A program made the position numbers and the translations under genes. Below the pieces are notes generated by a model. It was given only the letters and a program-made list of their open reading frames with translations. It was not told the DNA's origin and searched no databases. Below, in pieces: positions 58,129 through 64,000 of a DNA stretch of 64,000 nucleotides (position 1 is its first letter; the number at the start of each line of letters is the position of its first letter). The stretch comes from Hygrocybe punicea (lineage: Eukaryota; Basidiomycota; Agaricomycetes; Agaricales; Hygrophoraceae), in contig OY744463.1 in the NCBI GenBank assembly GCA_963556145.1, positions 4,464,001 through 4,528,000 of the forward strand, given 5' to 3'.

Positions 58129-59003
58129 TGTAGAGATCTATATCTCTGTGGGCACGTTGATACGCACTCATACGCACTGACCACCGAATCAACGAATCGG
58201 ACAGGTTTATACTATCCTTCGAAAACAAGTCCGACATCTTGCGACTTCGCGATGGCTCGCGACAACTAGTACGACTTCTTGATCGTATCGCGATCATCTC
58301 CGACGACATCGTGGACCACGATAGAGAAACCTCCAAATTGGATCGAGCCCCAGACCCTCGCATAATAGTTCACCTTCCATAACAGTAACACCCCGTTTCA
58401 TCTCAGATACACTAACTCATTTAGAGTACCTATTCCCTTTCTTCCATCCAACTCCTTTGTTCTTCCTTTGTTACAGGATCATCCTCATCTTCCTTTCACC
58501 ACCTCTTTTGGCTGCATTTACATGTGATTGATACGCAGTCCTTTCTTTCGACCCCTATTAGACTAGGCTTCTTTCTTTACATGACTTTCTCACTTCGTCT
58601 CCGATCTCCGACCATCTTCATATAAAATAGCTGTTAGATTACACGTAGAAACAGCGAACTAGAGCGCATCGTTCCCGTCTCCTCACTCAGTTATATCTTT
58701 CGAACTCCAATATGACTTTACTTTCCTCACATTCAACCATCCCTGACCATAGTTCTTTACGTCGATCTTCTTTAGTCACTGTGACTTTAATCGCCAAAGT
58801 TGCACTATTGATCGCGATCGTCGCGAGACTCGTAGAAGTCATCTCACTTCACTTACTCGCAATCTAACCAGTCGAAGAGTGTTGTTGTTAGTGCACAGCA
58901 CCTCAATTAGCGTATCAACGTATTCTTCTATTTTCCTTCATCCCTCTTCCTTCTGCATTCCCCTGCATTCATTATATTCCATTTCCTTAGTACACTCCCT
59001 TTT
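58129..59003 (+). repeat. LTR3 of array E, split by a 760-bp insertion and truncated
   Basis: TGTAGAGATCTATATCTCTGTGGGCAC at its start corresponds to LTR1. After an insertion (58158-58917) the LTR resumes at ACGTATTCTTCT and continues to about 59003 (TACACTCCCTTTT). There it is replaced by TGTTACTTTTCACC, the probable start of element C. Confidence 0.75.
58158..58917. mobile_element. 760-bp insertion with TGATACGC...GCGTATCA ends carrying a gene fragment
   Basis: The ends TGATACGC and GCGTATCA are perfect inverted repeats of 8 bp with TG...CA termini, flanked by ACGT at 58154-58157 and 58918-58921. From its first bases the left part (58158-58381) parallels 48401-48555 of the DUF6818-like pseudogene and encodes a C-terminal helix ending LDRIAIISDDIVDHDRE..HLP stop at 58381. 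Here the reading frame is not damaged by TGA codons. The right part contains another TGATACGCAG (58528). It looks like an element that captured or retained a terminal exon. Confidence 0.6.
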
Positions 59004-59818
59004 TGTTACTTTTCACCCCAATCTAACCCCCGACCCTGTTTCTGACTCCACATCCCACAACAATGTCATAACCTGGGTCCAGAACATCATCGACGACAAT
59101 CGACGATGGTATCCCAATCCATATGATTATCCTCATCATCCGATCACCGCCGACGAATCACCAATGTCACACACGCTCATACAGGCACTCAACAATACCG
59201 CACAGCACAACCATCAGGTCAGCTGCCTGCTGACACCAGACCCACAACATAGCCGTTGGCCACCACGTTGGCACCCCAAAATGCACAGACCACGAAGTAA
59301 ACCAAGACGCCGTTCATCTCGGAGCTTATCCCATTCGCAGCCACGCATGACGAAGAAGCTGACCCTAAAGTCATACGCTAGTATATAATCATGGACATTC
59401 ATAGTCAGTACTCTTTAAGTTTAGTCTAGCTACTCTTCCCCCGACCGCTACCAGAAACCCAGACTCCCTTTCCCATTCCTTTATTACCATTTTGTACTTG
59501 CTTTATTATCTCATCCATCCTCGTTTGGTTTGTTGTTGCCAGAGTCCACTATAAGAACAGCGATCCATAACATAAGACTAAACTTTCTCTACTCTCTCGA
59601 CATCAAACCAAGACATCCTGGAACCTCGATGATACCAAACACCAGATTCAGACCAAGACGATCAGTATCACCTCACACCTGAAACGTCAGATTCCTCTGA
59701 CGACGATTTCATCGATTTCATCGCAAGAAAGACCACCTTCCGATCCGCGCCTTTCCCCTTGTCATCATTTTCTGCTCCAACAACTACTTCTCACCATCAA
59801 ACTCAACCATGAACCAGA
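59004..59818 (+). other. Probable 5' LTR and leader of element C
   Basis: Begins TGTTACTTTTCACC after a T run at the break in LTR3 and precedes the gag start of element C. It holds a TATATAA word near 59383. I could not find the LTR end or a primer site, and the other LTR lies outside the window. A 169-codon frame at 58879-59388 crosses the border and is judged fortuitous. Confidence 0.45.
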
Positions 59819-60835
59819 ATGTCAGACGAAACAACCGGAGAGACCCATGAAGTCCAAGACACCCCCACTACAGCACCCACAGCCCCGTCACCTCCGAAAT
59901 CTCATATTGCTCTGCCGGCTAAATATGATGGAAACAAAGAAGGATTCAAAACATTCTTCTGCAGAGCCTTCATCTACATCCAGGCCAACGCGGCCACTTT
60001 TGATTCGGAAGAAAAACAGATTCTTTTCATCCTTTTGTACCTACAAGGAGGACTCGCTGGACGATGGGCAGACAAGTACGTCGACATTGCCCTGCAGCAC
60101 TCCCCCGTCAACTTCGGAACCCTGGATGACTTCATCAAAGAATTCAGATGACACTTCGAGAAACCGGATCAGAAGAAAGACGCATTGACGAAGTTGAATG
60201 ACTTACGTCAGGGAAAGATGACAGCCGATGAGTTTTGGATCGAGTTTGATACTCTCCGACGCATCGCTGGACTTGGCGAAATTCTGAATGAGAGCTATCT
60301 CATCCAGCTCATCGAATTACACATGAACAAGCCCCTGATCGACCAGATCTATATGGGGATGACCATCCCAACAACTGTCGAAGAATGGCAAGAACAGACA
60401 GTCAAGCTTGACCAGCAATGGCAACGTCGTCAAGATCAGATACAGTCTATGAATGCAACAACAACGAAAACACGGTATAATCCTACCCCTGTCACAAGAA
60501 CAACTCCTCGCCCTCAGATATCGACACCTTGTCCCCAGTCAGAATCAGTACCGATGGACGTCAACACCCGACGGACCCAACCGAGACAACAAATGTTTAC
60601 ACGTTTGACGGACGAACAACGACAAGAATACATGAAGAAAGGAATTTGTTTCAAATGTCGACAACCTGGACATATTTCCCGTGACTGTCCAGAACAGCAA
60701 GGACGACAGCAGGTTCATTCAATGCAAACAATACCGCAAACAACAAAACAACGAGAAGATGACAGCAAAGATGCCCGAATCGTGGCATTGATGGATGAGT
60801 TGACAGCATTAAAGTTGAAGCAAGAGGGTTTTTAA
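59819..60835 (+). pseudogene. Gag of LTR retrotransposon C
   Basis: ATG 59819 starts MSDETTGETHEV. A capsid-like core follows (LPAKYDGNKEGFKTFFCRAF; LLYLQGGLAGRWADKY; KLNDLRQGKMTADEFWIEFD; LHMNKPLIDQIYMGM). The nucleocapsid zinc knuckle CX2CX4HX4C appears as CFKCRQPGHISRDC (about 60648-60689). The frame ends at TAA 60833-60835 directly after the heptamer GGGTTTT. One TGA at 60149-60151 interrupts the frame at an arginine-compatible position; otherwise gag is open. Typical for Ty3/Gypsy-like fungal elements. Confidence 0.85.
60826..60832 (+). promoter_or_regulatory. Candidate -1 ribosomal frameshift site GGGTTTT
   Basis: In the gag frame the bases fall as G GGT TTT TAA, the X XXY YYZ layout of -1 slippery sites, directly before the gag stop. 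The pol frame is the -1 frame and is open from here, starting LRKRREAQEATIARLEND. I did not find a clear downstream pseudoknot by eye. Confidence 0.5.
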
Positions 60836-62280
60836 GGAAGCGACGTGAAGCACAGGAGGCCACAATCGCACGACTCGAGAATGATGTACACGTATGTAAA
60901 CAATTCAACAACGTTTTCACCAAACTCAAAGTCCTCCGCAATGATCTGAAACAAACAACGAAACCAGAGCCGAAAGAGGAAAGTAACACGAGGCAAGATA
61001 CCCATGTTACAAATGACAAAGACAGAGCAGTTTCCTCGACAGAGAAAAGGAGAACAACGGTTGAATCAGAATTCAATGCAATGGAAATGATCATTGCCAT
61101 TCGTTTGACTACAATGGGTTACGCCCTCGATCTTCTACATGACTTTGATATCTATGACCAATGGATGGAAAAGATTTCACCAGGACTGGTCCTTTCACTC
61201 AACTGATGGCCAATCGATGAGGCAGTACAATGGCTGGTACAAAATATGCCACAAGATTCACCACAGGAACCACGGACATTGGAACCAATACGGGCTGTGA
61301 CACAAAAAGATTCTGAACTTCGTATGGCGCTACTGGTCCATGGCTTCGTATCTGTCACACAGGATGGATGACAATATCCCATGACGAGTTTGATCGATTG
61401 TGGTTGTACCATCTGTGCCATCGATGTTGGCTACGTCAAAGCGCATAATATCCTGACGAAACCATACGTAAACCCATTCAATTCATATATGAGTGACGGA
61501 ACACAACCAAAAACGGGACAAATCACAGAATATTGTGAATTGCAAATGCGTCTCAGCGACCATCAAGAATTACTTCATTTCACAGTAACAACATTGGCAA
61601 AAATGGACATTTTTCTCAGATATGATTGGCTCAAAAAACATAACCCAGAAATTGATTGGCGCGAAAACGAGATCAAGTTCTCGTGATGTCTTTCTGGTTG
61701 TGGTAAACCATCAACAATACGATCAACTGAGTTCAACACTGTGGTTTGGGAATGACCTCTTTGGTTCGATCAAGTGATGGAAGAAACAATGGACCCAGTA
61801 CATTTTCGTTCATTCATGATAAAATCGACAGAACTTGCAATAAAGGCACAAGAACAACAGAAGGAAAAGACATTCAAAGAGTTGGTTCCTGAGACATACC
61901 ATGAATACCGTGATGTTTTTGAACCATCCGGTTTCGATGAATTACCAGCATGAAAACCATGGGATCATGCAATCACCCTGAAGCCAGATGCACCAGATCA
62001 TCATGATTGCAAGTTATATCCATTATCACCAATTGAAAAACAGGATCTCGATAAATTCCTCGATGAAAACCTGAAAACGGGATGAATCTGACCATTGAAA
62101 TCACCTTACACTTCTCCTTTCTTCTTTGTATCGAAGAAGGATGCTGCAGAACGACGACCAATACAGGATTATCATTGGTTGAACTCATGGATGATTGATG
62201 ACAAGTACCCATTGCCTCTGATCAATGACATTATCAATCAGTTAGCTGATGCCAAATACTTCACAAAACTTGATGTACGA
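60832..62280 (+). pseudogene. Pol of element C: protease and start of reverse transcriptase
   Basis: In the -1 frame relative to gag: a coiled linker, then a protease-like part from about 61381 (SLIDCGCTICAIDVGYVKAH, with DCG in place of DSG/DTG; IFLRYDWLKKHNPEIDW), then the RT N-terminus (SPYTSPFFFVSKKDAAERRP; IQDYHWLNSWMIDDKYPLPL; DAKYFTKLDVR). Over 1.45 kb the only stops are seven TGA codons (61204, 61369, 61684, 61753, 61951, 62083, 62089), several at positions where relatives have arginine, such as the two in the KTG.I.P motif near 62083. After KLDVR at 62280 the RT is cut by the LTR of element D. Confidence 0.85.
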
Positions 62281-62893
62281 TGTGACGGCGAGTTCTGTTG
62301 TAGACCCGAATGGGAATCTACGGAAAGTGGTGATCAGCTAAGAAGTGATCAGAGGAGTAAAGTCCTTCTAAGGTGTCTAGTCAATCCAACCCGAATCTGG
62401 GGTTCCGGATCAGAGGGGAAGTGAAGAGAGTGGAGTACGAAGACTAATATGGAGACGATACGAAGCGAGGACTAAGAAATAGAACTGAAGGGGAGCGATA
62501 ACCTGTAATATGATGGGATGTGATATGATACAGTGTAATATGATATGGTTGTAGTATAAGGGTACATCTTTTATACTACTGGGTGTGATCCTGTGCTGTA
62601 GTAACTATGTACCACAAGCGAAGGCTGTAACTGATAGGAGTGGAGTGGAGTGGAGGAATGCTATGTACTAGGAGACGGGAAATGTAGATACATGATATAT
62701 GACTATATATGTAGTGATTCCGGGTCGTTAGAGACATTGCATCTTGAGTATGAACAATTCTGGAGGGGGATCCAGAGCGGAATCGATGGAGACAACCGGA
62801 ATCGGGTGGAATCGACGATACATGAATGGGAATGGATGGGGACGATGTGGGATATGAAGAGGATTTGGGTCCAGATGGCCCGGAGCCTCTACA
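62281..62893 (-). repeat. LTR of Ty3 element D, inserted in element C
   Basis: 613 bp, TGTGACGGCGAG...GAGCCTCTACA on the plus strand, resembling the ends of the element A LTR (TGTAATGGCGAG...CCTCTACA). Left flank is ACGA. To its right the sequence GACTCAGATAGAGACCATCC..GGTCGA parallels that right of the element A 3' LTR (TCTAATAGAGACCATCTGTGGTCGA at 35750). So this is the 3' LTR of a minus-strand element whose body lies to the right, past the window. Confidence 0.82.
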
Positions 62894-63230
62894 TCCGGTC
62901 AGGACTCAGATAGAGACCATCCCTGGTCGATCTATACGAAATAACGAAGATACCGGGGTCGTGGGAATAAATGAGCGGAGGCAATGTCGAAAACGGGCAG
63001 AAACGATGGTACAACATGAATGAGATCGAAGCCAGCGGGTATCGAAGCGTCGGGAAGCAGTGGTCCGGAGCTACTAAAAGAGGGTGGGGCGAAACGGCTG
63101 GATAAAGGAACAACGGTCACGTGATGGGGCAACAAATACAAACAAGAAAACTTTTCAACGCGACTTCAACAATCTCGACAACATCCTCAACAAGCCCAAC
63201 AAACCCAACAAACACCAACACCAACACCAG
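62894..63230 (+). promoter_or_regulatory. Leader between LTR D and its accessory gene
   Basis: Non-coding by inspection. The last 60 bp before ATG 63231 are rich in CAACA/ACCAACA repeats without G, a common look for a fungal 5' UTR. The corresponding leader in element A is 35729-35897, ending CACACCCACC before its ATG. Confidence 0.4.
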
Positions 63231-64000
63231 ATGTCAATGGAATACGACAATTTCCTCAACAATCTCGATGCGGAAACGCGGCAAGACTTCGAGAGCGCTG
63301 TAGCCGAGTTACTAGAAGTCGACGCGGCCGGAATCGATATTGTACGCGACGGATTTGAGAATGAAGCACGGCAATGGGTGGTGAGACGACGACGGGCCAT
63401 GGTAAGAGATCCCGTTTCTGTAAACGGCATGGACTAACGATACCCGGCAGCGGAACTACAGGGGAATCTTGACGGAAATCCGGGACAATGGAATCGACTT
63501 GACCGAACCGAGGGATTTCTCGATGGGTGGAGAGATGGTGGTGGAGGTCGAGAAATGGTTGCGGAGCTGGGAGGACTACGAACGGGAATGGAAAGAGACG
63601 AGGCGTCGGGAAGCGTTACGGTTGCAGGAGGAAAAGGAGGAGGAAGTGAGGAGACAACGGGTCGAGGAGGCGGAGAAGATCGAGCGGAAACGGGCAGAGG
63701 AATCGCGTCAATACGAAGAGGAGATGAATAGGAGGGTGGAGAAGCAGATCGAGGAGGCGGAAAGGGCAAAGGCGGCAGAGGCAGCAAAAAGGGATAATGC
63801 AGCCACGGAAAGGGACCGGGAGGAGACCGCACAAACCAGCCATCACGGAAGCGAGGACGAGGAGGGCACCTGGTCCGATCAGCAACTACGAAAATATGAG
63901 AGGCTTCAAGCACTTAACGTGATCAAAAACAAAAAGCTCAACCGGGATAAGAGGGCCACCCGGGACAACGAAACCATTCACGGGGACTACAACAGTGGCA
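63231..64000 (+). CDS. Antisense accessory gene of Ty3 element D, 5' part
   Basis: ATG 63231 starts MSMEYDNFLNNLDAETRQDF, parallel to MSQTYDNFLAF in the gene at 35898. Exon 1 ends at 63401 and a 49-nt GT-AG intron (63402-63450) sits at the same place as intron 1 of the element A gene: ..QWVVRRRRAM|RNYRGILTEIR here versus ..QWVSGRKKAL|RAYHGIIAELR there. Exon 2 encodes VEVEKWLRSWEDYEREWKET and a long Glu/Arg-rich coiled coil (about 63535-63800), then a charged linker, and runs open off the window. No stop codon interrupts it. Any zinc-cluster part would lie beyond 64000. Being intact, in contrast to the element A copy, it may be active. Confidence 0.72.

Larger units (their letters stand above)
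48556..59003 (+). mobile_element. Tandem LTR-internal-LTR-internal-LTR array of element E
   Basis: Three direct LTRs (48556, 52991 and 58129) enclose two homologous internal regions without any polymerase. Both internal regions share a leader (49088- and 55417-), a repetitive proline-rich coding part, and a final ~330 bp that is almost identical (52660-52990 versus 57797-58128). The structure fits a large non-autonomous LTR retrotransposon present twice in tandem, from LTR-LTR recombination or adjacent insertion. Its mobiliser would be a Ty3-type element, to judge by the primer site. It entered the DUF6818-like pseudogene. The right end is lost because LTR3 is cut by later insertions. Confidence 0.75.

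Noticed and set aside
58879..59388. 169-codon frame across LTR3 and the element C leader
   Set aside because: It spans the border of three different insertions, so it cannot be an evolved gene.
47598..62091. TGA recoding (selenocysteine or altered code) in the decayed frames
   Set aside because: Host genes in the window use TGA as stop, no recoding signal is visible, and the TGA codons fall at arginine positions as expected from CGA decay.

Overview
The window reads as a basidiomycete (Agaricomycete-like) fungal chromosome. Host genes have many short GT-AG introns of about 45-60 nt, and the repeats are of types typical of such genomes. It has two very different halves. An assembly gap of 200 N lies at 1281-1480.

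Host half (1-25.0 kb). An exact second copy of 1,280 bp of the VPS13 gene abuts the gap. After the gap come the C-terminus of AP-2 alpha adaptin (+), a PH-C2-RasGAP protein (-), an ELO-type fatty acid elongase (-), a tentative small gene (-), the complete VPS13 lipid-transfer protein (+) and a DENN-domain protein with a long coiled-coil tail (+). These are membrane-traffic, Ras-signalling and lipid genes with no operon logic.

Transposon half (25.2-64.0 kb). This is a nest of elements inserted in each other. (a) 25.2-33.9 kb is a PIF/Harbinger element. It has an accessory DNA-binding-type gene (+) and a DDE transposase (-) in convergent order, bounded by minisatellite arrays with inverted inner arms. 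The transposase is broken by a 139-bp MITE (TA duplication), a 1.6-kb TGTTAC...GTAACA insertion in its intron, and a solo LTR (TCGG duplication) that itself carries an ~830-bp insertion. (b) 34.9-45.8 kb is a Ty3/Gypsy element on the minus strand with both LTRs. Its gag-pol is broken by a solo LTR and small lesions. Between integrase and the 3' LTR it carries a spliced gene on the opposite strand, coding for a coiled-coil protein with a Zn2Cys6-like cluster. (c) 47.2-48.6 kb is a decayed DUF6818-like gene with a duplicated promoter. (d) 48.6-59.0 kb is a tandem LTR-internal-LTR-internal-LTR array of a non-autonomous LTR element. It encodes a proline-rich protein with 159-bp repeats, and the array contains two non-autonomous hAT-like insertions and other inserts. 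(e) 59.0-62.3 kb is a plus-strand gag-pol element with a candidate -1 frameshift site. It is cut in its reverse transcriptase by (f) a further Ty3 LTR at 62.3 kb, whose element continues past the window and again carries the opposite-strand spliced gene.

Two themes stand out. The Ty3 family carries an antisense, intron-containing accessory gene, seen in two independent copies. Premature stops in most of the decayed transposon and gene frames examined here are nearly all TGA at arginine positions, as expected from CGA to TGA change at CpG sites. All domain calls are from reading the translations; no searches were run.
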